From Ornithinimicrobium cryptoxanthini (GTDB lineage: Bacteria > Actinomycetota > Actinomycetes > Actinomycetales > Dermatophilaceae): DNA of 64,000 bases. Below, piece after piece: positions 19,452 through 28,258 of the stretch; within the stretch, counting starts at the first letter, position 1, and each line of letters opens with the position of its first letter. The notes under the pieces are model-generated. The model was not told the DNA's origin and searched no databases. It worked only from the letters and a program-made list of their open reading frames with translations. The position numbers and the translations under genes are program-made. The stretch covers positions 1,798,001 through 1,862,000 of the forward strand of contig NZ_CP099490.1 of the NCBI RefSeq assembly GCF_023923205.1. Reading direction: 5' to 3'.

Positions 19452-20855
19452 GTGATCAAGCCCCGCACCGCCCCCGGCACCCTCGAGCTCCTGCCCACCG
19501 AGCAGATCGCGTTCCAGCGCATGCTCGACGTGATCCGCAGCGGCTACGAGCGGTTCGGCTTCCTGCCGATCGAGACGCCGGCCTACGAGGTCACCGACGT
19601 GCTGCTGACCAAGACCGGCGGCGAGACGGAGCGGCAGGTGCTCTTCGTCCAGTCCACGGGAGCGCTGGAGAAGGCTGCAGCGAACCCCGCGGCGGGGCTG
19701 CCCGACCTCGCGCTGCGCTTCGACCTCACCGTGCCGCTCGCGCGCTATGTGGCCGAGCACGAGCACCAGCTCACCTTCCCGTTCCGTCGCTATCAGATGC
19801 AGCGCGTCTATCGCGGTGAGCGTCCCCAGCGGGGCCGGTTCCGGGAGTTCTATCAGTGCGACATCGACATCATCGGCAAGGACGGTCTCAGCTCACGCCA
19901 CGACGCTGAGTGCCCGGCGGTGATCCACACGATCTTCACCGACCTGGCCATCGGCCCGTTCACGGTCCAGCTCAACAACCGCAAGCTGATGCGCGGCTAC
20001 TTCGAGGACCTCGGGCTGACCGACGCAGACCTGCAGGTCACGGTCCTGCGTGAGGTCGACAAGCTGGACAAGCGCGGTGCGGACGCGATCCGCCAGACCC
20101 TCGTGGGCGAGGGCCTGGGGCTGTCGGAGGAGGCCGCGGACGCCGTCCTGGCCCTCGTCGCCGTCCGTTCCACCTCCCACCAGGAGGCGCTGGCGCACCT
20201 GGACCGGGTCCTGGGGGAGTCGCGCGGCTCGGAGCTGCTCGCGACGGGAGTCGCCGAGCTGCGTGAGGTGCTGACGGTGCTGCGTGACCTGGGTGTCCCC
20301 GAGAGCGACTACGCCCTAAACTTCTCGATCGCCCGCGGTCTGGACTACTACACGGGCACCGTCTATGAGACGACCCTGGATGACCACCCGGAGATCGGGT
20401 CGGTCTGCTCCGGCGGCCGCTACGACGACCTGGCGGGGCAGTACACCAAGTCCACGCTGCCCGGTGTCGGCATGTCGATCGGGCTCAGCCGCCTCTTCTG
20501 GCAGCTGCGCGAGGCCGGGCTGGTGCAGACCGCCGAGTCGACGGTGCAGGTGCTGGTGCCGCAGCTTGATGAGGCCCACCTGCCGCAGTGCCTGGCCCTG
20601 GCCACCGACCTGCGACAGGGCGGGATCAACACCGAGGTGGTCCTGGACGGCGGCAAGCTCGGCAAACAGCTGAAGTATGCCGATCGCGCCGGGATCCGCT
20701 TCGTCGCCATCCTGGGGGAGCAGGAGGTCGGGGCCGGCACGGTGACGATCAAGGACCTGCGTCGTCAGGACCAGTTCTCCGTCGCCCGCGACGAGATCGT
20801 GCCGGCGCTGCGCGTCGAGCTGGCGCAGCCCCTCGACCTGCCGCGCGACGACTGA
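19452..20855 (+). CDS. hisS: Histidine--tRNA ligase
   Basis: A 467-residue class II aminoacyl-tRNA synthetase charging tRNA-His. Motif 2 with its loop is [20 protein letters not shown] (about residue 115), the histidine-binding signature is [12 protein letters not shown] (about 297), and motif 3 is [13 protein letters not shown]. The C-terminal anticodon-binding domain begins near residue 360 ([14 protein letters not shown]). It lies directly upstream of the TrpR-like regulator and the his operon, so histidine synthesis and its use are neighbours. A strong hairpin separates them. Confidence 0.96.
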   Translation: MIKPRTAPGTLELLPTEQIAFQRMLDVIRSGYERFGFLPIETPAYEVTDVLLTKTGGETERQVLFVQSTGALEKAAANPAAGLPDLALRFDLTVPLARYVAEHEHQLTFPFRRYQMQRVYRGERPQRGRFREFYQCDIDIIGKDGLSSRHDAECPAVIHTIFTDLAIGPFTVQLNNRKLMRGYFEDLGLTDADLQVTVLREVDKLDKRGADAIRQTLVGEGLGLSEEAADAVLALVAVRSTSHQEALAHLDRVLGESRGSELLATGVAELREVLTVLRDLGVPESDYALNFSIARGLDYYTGTVYETTLDDHPEIGSVCSGGRYDDLAGQYTKSTLPGVGMSIGLSRLFWQLREAGLVQTAESTVQVLVPQLDEAHLPQCLALATDLRQGGINTEVVLDGGKLGKQLKYADRAGIRFVAILGEQEVGAGTVTIKDLRRQDQFSVARDEIVPALRVELAQPLDLPRDD

Positions 20856-20860
20856 GGCGA

Positions 20861-20932
20861 CGAGTGCCCCGACTGTGCGGGTCGGGAGCACGGCGAATTC
20901 AAGGGGTCAGCGGCACGTCACCGGGGCACTCG
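20861..20932. repeat. 11-bp inverted repeat with 50-nt loop after hisS
   Basis: CGAGTGCCCCG (20861-20871) and CGGGGCACTCG (20922-20932) are perfect inverted repeats starting 5 bp after the hisS stop. The 50-nt loop is too long for a simple terminator but can itself form smaller stems. It may form a structured 3' UTR or be a remnant of an insertion. Confidence 0.6.
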
Positions 20933-21004
20933 CGCAGCAACTCGGCATCCTTGCCCTGCGCACACGGCATACCTGTGCGGCCGGCCGGGTCGAGTCGTCA
21001 TACC

Positions 21005-21028
21005 CCGACCATGCGGTGGCATGGTCGG
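21005..21028 (+). terminator. Hairpin between hisS and the TrpR-family gene
   Basis: CCGACCATGC (21005-21014) pairs perfectly with GCATGGTCGG (21019-21028) around a GGTG loop. The strong 10-bp stem without a T-tract is the usual look of actinobacterial intrinsic terminators. It would insulate the his operon promoter from hisS transcription. Confidence 0.65.
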
Positions 21029-21043
21029 AATCAGCCGCGAAGC

Positions 21044-21069
21044 GTGTTAGCGTAATAACGCGCTAACAC
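21044..21069. promoter_or_regulatory. Palindromic operator ahead of the TrpR-family gene and his operon
   Basis: GTGTTAGCG (21044-21052) and CGCTAACAC (21061-21069) form a perfect 9-bp inverted repeat around TAATAACG, an AT-rich island in GC-rich DNA. It lies 36 bp before the regulator's ATG, where the core promoter must be; TAATAA could serve as a -10. By position and symmetry it is the likely binding site of the TrpR-family protein encoded downstream, giving autoregulation and control of hisGDCBHAF-IE. Confidence 0.7.
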
Positions 21070-21105
21070 ACCGGTTGGCGTCGGACACCACTCACGGGAG
21101 CCTTG

Positions 21106-21474
21106 ATGAAGCGACGCGACACCGGCCAGCCCCTCAGCGTCGCTGACGAGTCGTCACGAGGTGCGCGGGCGCAGGTCGAGCTGGCGCGGGCCCTGGCAGC
21201 CGTCGACGACGCAGACCGGATGACGGACTTCCTGGCCGACCTGTGCACACCGGCAGAACTGGAGGCGCTCGCCGACCGGTGGAGCGTGGTGCCGCTGCTG
21301 GCCGACGGGGTGTCCTACCGCCAGGTGCACGAGCAGACCGGGGTCAGCGTCACCACCGTCGGACGAGTGGCCCGCTGCCTGGAGCACGGCACCGGTGGTT
21401 ATCGCGACGTGCTCGCCCAGACCCGCGCGGAAGCCCTCGGGCATAGCCGCGGTGCGCAGCCGGCCCACGGCTGA
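21106..21474 (+). CDS. TrpR/YerC-YecD-family repressor, putative histidine operon regulator
   Basis: A 122-residue DNA-binding protein of the Trp-repressor superfamily. The conserved segment [24 protein letters not shown] is followed by a helix-turn-helix ([22 protein letters not shown], about residues 69-91). The first 20 residues are basic and variable. ATG 21106 has GGGAG at a good distance, better than the adjacent TTG. It precedes hisG by 80 bp on the same strand. Such proteins have been proposed as histidine-sensing regulators in other bacteria; that role here rests on position and the palindrome upstream. Confidence 0.85.
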   Translation: MKRRDTGQPLSVADESSRGARAQVELARALAAVDDADRMTDFLADLCTPAELEALADRWSVVPLLADGVSYRQVHEQTGVSVTTVGRVARCLEHGTGGYRDVLAQTRAEALGHSRGAQPAHG

Positions 21475-21554
21475 GCGCACCGGATCAACCTGACGCGACG
21501 ACGCGCCTGCCCCAGACACCAGGGCCCACAGCGGCCCAGACCCGGAAGGTCACG

Positions 21555-22463
21555 ATGACCCCGCCTGCCACCACCCGAGACCGCCTGCGCGTGGCGATCC
21601 AGAAGTCCGGCCGCCTGGCCGAGCCCGCCCGCGACCTGCTCGCCTCCTGCGGCCTGACCTGGCGGGAGAGCCGCGACCGGCTCTTCTGCTATGGCGAGTC
21701 CCTGCCCGTCGACCTACTGCTCGTGCGCGACGACGACATCCCCGGCCTGATCGCCGACGGCGTCTGTGACCTCGGGATCGTCGGGCGCAACGTGCTCGTC
21801 GAGAACGACCTGGCGCGGCAGCACGATGGTGGGACGAGCGCCTTGAAGGAGTGGCGTCAGCTGGGCTGGGGCGTGTGCCGGTTGGACATCGCGATCAACG
21901 ACGACGAGCAGTGGACCGGCCCGGAGCAGCTGGCCGGGCAGCGCATCGCCACGAGCTTTCCGCGCACCCTCAGCCGGTGGCTGTCCGACAAGGGGGTCAG
22001 CGCTGAGGTGGTCACCCTCTCCGGCTCGGTCGAGATCGCCCCACGCCTCGGGCAGGCGGACGTGGTGTGCGACCTGGTCTCCACCGGCGGGACCCTGGCC
22101 GCGAACTCGCTGAAGCCGGTCGAGACCCTGCTGCACTCCGAGGCGGTCATCGCCGGGCCGGTCGCGGCGCTGGAGGACGGTCGTGAGGAGATCGCTGACC
22201 TGCTGCTGCGGCGGATGGACGGTGCCCTGCGCCTGAAGGAGACCCGCCTGCTGATGCTGCGTGCCGACCGCGCCGTCCTCACCGACGTGCTGCAGCGGCT
22301 GCCGGCCGGCGGCGAGCCGACGATCCTGGCCGTGGACGGTCGCGACGAGGTCTCGGTGCAGCTGCTGTGCCACAACGCCGTGCCGTGGCCGCGGCTGGAG
22401 GAGCTCAAGCGTGCCGGCGCACACACGATCATGGTGCTGCCGGTCGAGGGGATGCTGGCATGA
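21555..22463 (+). CDS. hisG: ATP phosphoribosyltransferase, long form (gammaproteobacterial type)
   Basis: A 302-residue HisG catalysing the first, committed step of histidine synthesis (ATP + PRPP to phosphoribosyl-ATP). The length and the C-terminal ACT-like regulatory domain mark the long, self-regulated form. Motifs [52 protein letters not shown] and [10 protein letters not shown], and the end [10 protein letters not shown], follow the enterobacterial/xanthomonad protein closely. GGAAGG lies 5-6 nt before the ATG. It overlaps hisD by ATGA. Confidence 0.96.
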   Translation: MTPPATTRDRLRVAIQKSGRLAEPARDLLASCGLTWRESRDRLFCYGESLPVDLLLVRDDDIPGLIADGVCDLGIVGRNVLVENDLARQHDGGTSALKEWRQLGWGVCRLDIAINDDEQWTGPEQLAGQRIATSFPRTLSRWLSDKGVSAEVVTLSGSVEIAPRLGQADVVCDLVSTGGTLAANSLKPVETLLHSEAVIAGPVAALEDGREEIADLLLRRMDGALRLKETRLLMLRADRAVLTDVLQRLPAGGEPTILAVDGRDEVSVQLLCHNAVPWPRLEELKRAGAHTIMVLPVEGMLA

Positions 22464-23782
22464 GGACCGTGGTCTGGGCAGAGCTGGCTGAGGCCGAGCG
22501 CGCCGACCTGCTCTCGCGGGGGACTGCTGTGGCCGGCCCGCAGGTCACCGCCGGGGTCGCCGAGATCCTCGCCGGTGTGCGCGAGCGTGGAGATGCCGCG
22601 CTGGACGAGTATGGCGCGCGCTTCGACCCCGTCCCCGCCGAGTCAGTGGTGGTCGCACCCGAGGAGATCGCCGAGGCGGTCCGGGGCCTGACGCCCGAGC
22701 TGGGCGAGGCCATCACCGTGGCGGCAGACACCATCCGGACCTTCCACGAGGGCGGGATGGCCAGCGACTATGAGGTCGAGACGGCTCCGGGCGTGAACTG
22801 CGCCAGAGTGATCCGGCCGATCCGCCGGGTGGGCCTCTATGTCCCGGCCGGCTCCGCGCCGCTGCCGTCGACAGCGCTGATGCTCGGTGTCCCGGCGCAG
22901 CTCGCCGGATGCCCTGAGATCGTGCTGTGCACCCCTCCGGGACCGGACGGGCGGGCCGATGCGACCGTGCTGGCCGCGGCTGCCGAGTGCGGCATCAGCC
23001 AGGTCTTCGTGATCGGCGGGGCACAGGCGATCGCCGCCATGGCCTATGGCACTGCCTCGGTCCCGCGCTGCGACAAGATCTTCGGCCCGGGCAACGCCTG
23101 GGTCACCGAGGCCAAGCGGCAGGTCAGCACCGCCGAGGGAGGACCGGGCATCGACCTGCCTGCCGGGCCCTCGGAGGTCGTCGTCATCGCTGACGCCGGG
23201 GCTGACCCCGAGTTTGTCGCGGCCGACCTGCTCTCGCAGGCGGAGCACGGCCCGGACTCGCAGGTGCTCCTGCTCACCGACGACGCTGTGCTGGCGCAGG
23301 CGGTCGGCGAGCAGCTGGAGGCCCAGCTGGTGGACCTCCCGCGCGCCGAGACCGCGGCAAAGGCACTGGGGGCCAGTGCGGTCGTGATCACCAGCGACCT
23401 GGACGAGGCCCTCACCATCAGCAACGACTATGCGCCGGAGCACCTGATCCTCGCGCTGCGCGAGCCGTCGACCTGGGTGGACCGCGTCGAGCGCGCCGGA
23501 TCGGTCTTCCTGGGGGACTGGGCACCAGAGACCCTGGGCGACTACTGCAGCGGGACCAACCACGTCCTGCCCACGGCCGGCGCGGCGCGGTGGACCGGTG
23601 GCGTCAATGTCGCGAGCTTCCAGATCGCGATGACCGTGCAACGTGTCACGCCGGCCGGCCTGGCAGCACTGGCCGCGACGGCGGTGGAGCTATCCGCTGC
23701 CGAGGGACTCCTCGGGCACCAGGCGGCCGTCACCCGCCGCCTGGCCCGCGCCCGGGGCACGGACCGTGAGGGGAACTCATGA
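22460..23782 (+). CDS. hisD: Histidinol dehydrogenase (gammaproteobacterial type)
   Basis: A 440-residue zinc enzyme performing the last two NAD-dependent oxidations, histidinol to histidine. Signatures include [60 protein letters not shown] and GTNHVLPT, with the metal-binding Gln/His in SQAEHG. The start at 22460 gives ATGA coupling to hisG; the longer frame is a hisG shadow. The closest remembered relatives are proteobacterial ([22 protein letters not shown] block). Confidence 0.95.
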   Translation: MRTVVWAELAEAERADLLSRGTAVAGPQVTAGVAEILAGVRERGDAALDEYGARFDPVPAESVVVAPEEIAEAVRGLTPELGEAITVAADTIRTFHEGGMASDYEVETAPGVNCARVIRPIRRVGLYVPAGSAPLPSTALMLGVPAQLAGCPEIVLCTPPGPDGRADATVLAAAAECGISQVFVIGGAQAIAAMAYGTASVPRCDKIFGPGNAWVTEAKRQVSTAEGGPGIDLPAGPSEVVVIADAGADPEFVAADLLSQAEHGPDSQVLLLTDDAVLAQAVGEQLEAQLVDLPRAETAAKALGASAVVITSDLDEALTISNDYAPEHLILALREPSTWVDRVERAGSVFLGDWAPETLGDYCSGTNHVLPTAGAARWTGGVNVASFQIAMTVQRVTPAGLAALAATAVELSAAEGLLGHQAAVTRRLARARGTDREGNS

Positions 23783-25014
23783 CGAGCAGCGAAACCCCTG
23801 CAAAAACACGGGGCCGGGCAGCAGAACCCCTGCAAAAATTGTTTCCGGCCCACCTGATCCGGGCGGACCTGCAGGACTTCACCGGCTACTCCTCCGCACG
23901 GACCAGCGACGACGGCCCGCCGGCCATGATCTGGCTCAACGCCAACGAGGCCTCCAGCGCCAGCGCCGTCGACCCGGAAGGCGCCAACCGCCGCTATCCC
24001 GATCCGCAGCCGGCCGAGCTGGTCGAGGCCCTGGCCCGGACCTATGCCGTCTCGCCCGACCGTGTCGTCGTCGGCCGGGGCAGCGACGAGGCCATCGACC
24101 TGCTGGTCCGCACCCTGTGCCGACCGGGCAGCACGGACGCGGTCGTGCAGACCTCACCGACCTTCGGGATGTATGCCGTCAGCGCCCGGCTGCAGGCCGT
24201 GCCGGTCATCGACGTCCCCCAGCGGGACCTCGGCGCCAGTTGGGAAGTTGACGTCGCCGCCGTCGCGCACGCCGCCCGCGGTGCGGGTGCCCGGCTGGTC
24301 TTCCTCGCCAGTCCCGGCAACCCCACGGGGGCCGTCGTCCCGCTGGATCAGGTCGCAGACCTGGCACACGCCCTGGCGGACACCGCGGTCGTCGTGATCG
24401 ACGAGGCCTACCAGGAGTTCGCAGGCCCACCCAGCGCCACGACGCTGCTGCCAGAGCACGCCAACCTCGTGGTGCTCCGCACCCTGTCCAAGGCGCACGG
24501 CCTGGCAGGAGTGCGCGTCGGCGTCGCCCTGAGCCATCCCGACCTGGCCACGGTGCTGCGCCGGGTGCAGGCGCCCTATCCCGTCCCCGCCCCCGTCGCC
24601 GAACTGGCGGTCAGCGCCCTGTCCACCTCGGCCCGGCGCTCCGTCGCTGCTCGGGTCGCCGAGACCCGCGCCGGGCGCGAGCGCCTCGTCGAGCTCCTGA
24701 GTGCCGACCCGAGGGTGCGCACCGTCTGTGGCAGCGAGGCCAACTTCCTGCTCGTCCGCAGCCCCGACGTGGATGCGCTGCTGACCGTCCTGCGCGGCAG
24801 TGGCATCGTGGTGCGCGACATGCGACACCTCCTCGACGACGCCCTGCGCGTGACCGTGGGCTCGCCGGCGGAGATCGACGCAGTGGCACGCGCTCTTGGC
24901 CGGCCCGCTGAAGGGGCACCGACCGCCTCGGTGCAGCCACCGACCGACGAGCTCCACAGCAGACCTGATCTCACCCGACCAACCACCACACCAGCCCGAG
25001 GACAACACCCATGA
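23779..25014 (+). CDS. hisC: Histidinol-phosphate aminotransferase (gammaproteobacterial type)
   Basis: A 411-residue fold type I PLP aminotransferase making histidinol phosphate. Motifs: WLNANEAS, RYPDPQPAELVEAL, VVGRGSDEAIDLLVR, SPGNPTGAVV, DEAYQEF and the PLP-lysine segment RTLSKAHGLAGVRVG (about residue 240). YSSAR...WLNANE and VQAPYPVPAPVAELAVSALS resemble E. coli HisC rather than actinobacterial ones. It has an N-terminal extension of about 25 residues encoded over a low-GC 14-bp direct repeat, and a 40-residue hydrophilic tail. ATGA overlaps join it to hisD and hisB. Confidence 0.94.
   Translation: MTSSETPAKTRGRAAEPLQKLFPAHLIRADLQDFTGYSSARTSDDGPPAMIWLNANEASSASAVDPEGANRRYPDPQPAELVEALARTYAVSPDRVVVGRGSDEAIDLLVRTLCRPGSTDAVVQTSPTFGMYAVSARLQAVPVIDVPQRDLGASWEVDVAAVAHAARGAGARLVFLASPGNPTGAVVPLDQVADLAHALADTAVVVIDEAYQEFAGPPSATTLLPEHANLVVLRTLSKAHGLAGVRVGVALSHPDLATVLRRVQAPYPVPAPVAELAVSALSTSARRSVAARVAETRAGRERLVELLSADPRVRTVCGSEANFLLVRSPDVDALLTVLRGSGIVVRDMRHLLDDALRVTVGSPAEIDAVARALGRPAEGAPTASVQPPTDELHSRPDLTRPTTTPARGQHP
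23793..23838 (+). repeat. 14-bp direct repeat at the 5' end of hisC
   Basis: AACCCCTGCAAAAA occurs at 23793-23806 and again at 23825-23838, 32 bp apart. The A-runs stand out in this GC-rich operon. The repeat encodes parts of the non-conserved N-terminal extension of HisC in two different frames, so it is not a protein repeat. Confidence 0.75.
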
Positions 25015-26105
25015 GCACCCTGCGCCCCGTCCTGTTCATCGACCGGGACGGCACGATCATCGAAGAACCCGAGGACTGCCAGATCGACTCCTACGAGAAG
25101 CTGCGCCTGGTGCCCGGGGTCCTGCCGGCCCTGACCATGCTGCGCGACGCCGGGTGGGACTTTGTGATGGTCTCCAACCAGAACGACCTCGGCGGCCCGA
25201 ACTTCCCGGTCGAGACCTTCCAGGGCCCGCACGACCTGCTGCTGCACATCCTGGAGAGCCAGGGCGTCACCTTCAAGGAGGTGCACGTCGACCCGCACCC
25301 GCCAGGTCCGAACCAGCCGGACACCCGCAAGCCGGGCATCGGCATGGTGCGTCACCTGCTCAGGGACCGCACCATCGACTGGGACCGCTCGATGATGGTC
25401 GGCGACCGGCTCTCCGACCGGGAGTTCGGCGACAACCTCGGCATCAAGACCTTCCTGCTGCAGAGCTCGATGGGCCAGGGTGGCGACGAGGCGGTCAGCT
25501 GGGAGCAGATCGCCCACGTCCTGGCGAACCGTCCGCGGGTCGCGGTCGTCGACCGCAACACCTCCGAGACCAGGATCCACGTCGAGGTCGATCTGGACCG
25601 CACCGGCGACATCGAGATCTCCACCGGCCTGGGCTTCCTGGACCACATGCTCGACCAGCTCGCCAAGCACGGCGGCTTCTCGATGAAGGTCACCTGCGAG
25701 GGCGACCTGCACATTGACGAGCACCACACCACCGAGGACACGGCCCTGGCGATCGGCCAGGCCCTCGACGAGGCACTCGGCGACCGGCGCGGCATCGGCC
25801 GCTATGGCTTCACGGCGCCGATGGACGAGGCGCAGGCGAGCGCCGCTCTCGACCTGTCGGGTCGGCCGTTCCTGAAGTTCGACTGCACCTTCGAGCGCGA
25901 GATGGTCGGCGACCTGCCCACCGAGATGGTCGAGCACTTCTGGCGCTCTTTCGCCGAGGCCCTGCGGGCGACGCTGCACCTGGGCGTCACCGGAGACAAC
26001 GCCCACCACAAGATCGAGGTGGGCTTCAAGGCCGTCGCCCGTGCGCTGCGCCAGGCGATCGCGGTGGAGGGCACCGAGCTGCCGTCGACCAAGGGGGTCC
26101 TGTGA
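25011..26105 (+). CDS. hisB: Bifunctional histidinol-phosphatase/imidazoleglycerol-phosphate dehydratase HisB
   Basis: A 364-residue fusion. Residues 1 to about 165 are a HAD phosphatase (DRDGT with nucleophile Asp11 and Asp13; SNQ near 55; RKPGIG; MVGDRLSDREF). Residues about 175-364 are IGP dehydratase (GLGFLDHMLDQLAKHGG, DEHHTTED, GRYGF, DNAHHKIE, and the end LPSTKGVL). Actinobacteria normally have only the dehydratase here. The zinc loop that carries C-x-H-x(n)-C-x-C in E. coli is cysteine-free (about residues 91-106, HVDPHPPGPNQPDTRKP), so the phosphatase domain probably lacks structural zinc. ATGA-coupled to hisC. Confidence 0.95.
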   Translation: MSTLRPVLFIDRDGTIIEEPEDCQIDSYEKLRLVPGVLPALTMLRDAGWDFVMVSNQNDLGGPNFPVETFQGPHDLLLHILESQGVTFKEVHVDPHPPGPNQPDTRKPGIGMVRHLLRDRTIDWDRSMMVGDRLSDREFGDNLGIKTFLLQSSMGQGGDEAVSWEQIAHVLANRPRVAVVDRNTSETRIHVEVDLDRTGDIEISTGLGFLDHMLDQLAKHGGFSMKVTCEGDLHIDEHHTTEDTALAIGQALDEALGDRRGIGRYGFTAPMDEAQASAALDLSGRPFLKFDCTFEREMVGDLPTEMVEHFWRSFAEALRATLHLGVTGDNAHHKIEVGFKAVARALRQAIAVEGTELPSTKGVL

Positions 26106-26118
26106 GCGCTGGTGGGCG

Positions 26119-26730
26119 ATGAGGCGACCGACGATCGCGCTGGTCGACTCCGGCGGGACCAACATCGCCTCGGTGCGCTACGCCCTGGACCGGGTCGGTG
26201 CCGACGCGCGGTTGACCGACGACCCTGACGTCATCCGCGCTGCCGACCGGGTGATCCTGCCCGGTGTCGGGGCGGCCGCGGCCGGCATGCGCCGGCTGCA
26301 CGCCGCCGGTCTGGTCGAGGTGCTGCGCGACCTGGAGCAGCCGCTGCTCGGCGTGTGCCTGGGCATGCAGCTGCTCTTCGACCGCTCTGCCGAGGACGGC
26401 GGGACGACGTGTCTGGGTCTGCTGGCCGGCGAGGTGGTCGCGATCACGCCCCGCCCCGGCCAGCGCGTGCCGCACATGGGTTGGAACGAGCTGACCTCCC
26501 TGCGCGAGGACCCGTTGACCAGCGGGCTGGCCGACGGCACGCGCGCCTATTTTGTGCACAGCTATGGTGCGCCTGTGACCGGGGACACCGTGATGACCAC
26601 CGACCACTGCGGGACCTGGAGTGCCGTCGTCCGCAGTGGCAACCACTGGGGTGCGCAGTTCCACCCCGAGAGGTCGGCTACCGCAGGCCTGCGGCTGCTG
26701 ACAAACTTTGTCCTGGAGGTGTCGCCATGA
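26119..26730 (+). CDS. hisH: Imidazole glycerol phosphate synthase, glutaminase subunit HisH
   Basis: A 203-residue class I amidotransferase supplying ammonia to HisF. Triad positions: Cys in LLGVCLGMQLLF (about residue 79) and His/Glu in GAQFHPERS near the C-terminus. LPGVGAAAAGM, VPHMGWNEL and YFVHSYGAPV are family blocks; QFHPERS-TAGLRLLTNF is the proteobacterial pattern. The ATG lies 13 bp after hisB, the only gap inside the operon; no strong ribosome binding site is seen, so translation may be coupled. ATGA overlap with hisA. Confidence 0.95.
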   Translation: MRRPTIALVDSGGTNIASVRYALDRVGADARLTDDPDVIRAADRVILPGVGAAAAGMRRLHAAGLVEVLRDLEQPLLGVCLGMQLLFDRSAEDGGTTCLGLLAGEVVAITPRPGQRVPHMGWNELTSLREDPLTSGLADGTRAYFVHSYGAPVTGDTVMTTDHCGTWSAVVRSGNHWGAQFHPERSATAGLRLLTNFVLEVSP

Positions 26731-27473
26731 CCGACTTCACCATCTATCCGGCAATCGACGTGCGCGAAGGTCGCGTGGTTCGGCTGCTGAAGGGTGACTA
26801 CAACAAGGAGACCCGCTATCCCGACGACCCGCTGACGGTCGCGCGGGAGTATGCCGAGGGTGGAGCCACCTGGCTGCACCTGGTCGACCTGGACGCGGCC
26901 CGGGCTGGTGACTACACACTGGTGCCGCTGCTGCGACAGATCGTGGCCGAGACCGGGCTGTCCGTGCAGACCGGTGGTGGGGTGCGCGGCAAGGAGGACG
27001 TCGCCGAGGTGCTCGAGGCCGGCGCCAGCCGCGTGGTCCTGGGCTCGCTGGCCGTGCGCGAACCGGAGACGGTCGCGTCCTGGATCGAGGAGTTCGGTCC
27101 CGAGCGGATCACGGTCGCGTTCGACACCCGGGCCGGTGAGGACGGCTCGTGGGTGCTGCCCACCAGCGGGTGGACCGCAGACTCCGAGACCGACCTGGCA
27201 GCGCTGCTGAGCCACTATGCCCGGTCCGGGCTGGCGCACGCGCTGTGCACCGACATCGGGCGCGACGGGACCCTGTCCGGCCCCAATCTCAACCTCTACA
27301 CCTTCCTGACCCGGGCGGTGCCCGACGTGGCGGTCCAGGCCTCCGGCGGTGCGCGCCACGCCGCCGATGTGCGCAGCGTGCGCAAGGTCGGCTGCGCCGG
27401 CGTGATCCTGGGCAAGGCGCTGCTCGAGGACAAGCTGACCATCACCGAGGCGATTGCTGAGGAGCGCCAGTGA
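26727..27473 (+). CDS. hisA: ProFAR isomerase HisA (proteobacterial type, not PriA)
   Basis: A 248-residue (beta/alpha)8 isomerase opening the ProFAR ring. The two catalytic aspartates are in PAIDVREG (near residue 11) and CTDIGRDGT (near residue 175); phosphate-binding loops are [11 protein letters not shown] and [11 protein letters not shown]. The block [20 protein letters not shown] is proteobacterial. Actinobacteria normally encode PriA, which also works as TrpF and has a distinct FVVTDI-KDGTL-GPNLDLL region and RGRGWE; those features are not seen. It is therefore predicted to be monofunctional. GTGA overlap with hisF. Confidence 0.93.
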   Translation: MTDFTIYPAIDVREGRVVRLLKGDYNKETRYPDDPLTVAREYAEGGATWLHLVDLDAARAGDYTLVPLLRQIVAETGLSVQTGGGVRGKEDVAEVLEAGASRVVLGSLAVREPETVASWIEEFGPERITVAFDTRAGEDGSWVLPTSGWTADSETDLAALLSHYARSGLAHALCTDIGRDGTLSGPNLNLYTFLTRAVPDVAVQASGGARHAADVRSVRKVGCAGVILGKALLEDKLTITEAIAEERQ

Positions 27474-28258
27474 CGTTGGCGCGCAGGGTGATTGCCTGCC
27501 TCGACGTCCGGGACGGACGGGTGGTCAAGGGCACTCGCTTCCGCGACCACCAGGACATGGGCGGCATCACCGAGCTGGCCGCGCACTACAGCGCGGAGGG
27601 CGTCGACGAGCTGGTCTTCTATGACATCACCGCCAGCCCGCAGGGGCGGCGCGTCGACCTGTCGTGGGTCGACGCCGTCGCCCGTCAGATCGACATCCCG
27701 TTCTGCGTGGCCGGTGGCATCGGCTCCGTCGCTGACGCCCGCGCGGTGCTCCTGGCCGGAGCCGACAAGATCTCCGTCAACACCCCCGCGACCCGCCGCC
27801 CCGAGCTGGTCCAGGAGCTGGCCCGCGAGTTCGGCAGCCAGTGTGTCGTCGTCGGGGTGGACAGTCTGCGCGACGAGGACGGCACCTGGCGCATCCGGCA
27901 GCTCACCGGCGACCCCGACGCCACTCGAGCCCTGGAGGTCACCACGCTCGACTGGGTCGAGCGGGTCCAGGAGCTCGGTGCCGGTGAAGTCGTGCTCAAC
28001 GCGATGGGCTCCGACGGTGTCCGACAGGGGTATGACGTGGAGCAGCTGAGCGCCGTGCGGCAGGTCTGTGAGGTGCCCCTGATCGCATCGGGCGGGGCGG
28101 GGCGGGCCCAGCACTTCATCGACGTCTTCCGGGCGGCGGACGTCGACGGCGCGCTGGCGGCCGGGGTCTTCCACTCCGGCGACCTCAGCATCGCGGCCCT
28201 CAAGGTGGAGCTGGCGGCTGCCGGCATCGTCGTCCGGCACGTGGAGGTGTTGTCATGA
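27470..28258 (+). CDS. hisF: Imidazole glycerol phosphate synthase, cyclase subunit HisF (gammaproteobacterial type)
   Basis: A 262-residue (beta/alpha)8 cyclase that with HisH makes IGP and AICAR. Catalytic Asp residues are in [13 protein letters not shown] (near residue 12) and [52 protein letters not shown] and ASGGAG follow the E. coli/xanthomonad type; actinobacterial HisF has DELTFLDVTASS and IPLTVGGG instead. The GTG start overlaps the hisA stop; ATGA joins it to hisIE. Confidence 0.95.
   Translation: MTLARRVIACLDVRDGRVVKGTRFRDHQDMGGITELAAHYSAEGVDELVFYDITASPQGRRVDLSWVDAVARQIDIPFCVAGGIGSVADARAVLLAGADKISVNTPATRRPELVQELAREFGSQCVVVGVDSLRDEDGTWRIRQLTGDPDATRALEVTTLDWVERVQELGAGEVVLNAMGSDGVRQGYDVEQLSAVRQVCEVPLIASGGAGRAQHFIDVFRAADVDGALAAGVFHSGDLSIAALKVELAAAGIVVRHVEVLS

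Noticed and set aside
25011..26105. hisB fusion as an assembly or sequencing artefact
   Set aside because: Both domains are complete and in one frame, the linker is of normal length, and the flanking ATGA overlap with hisC is intact.
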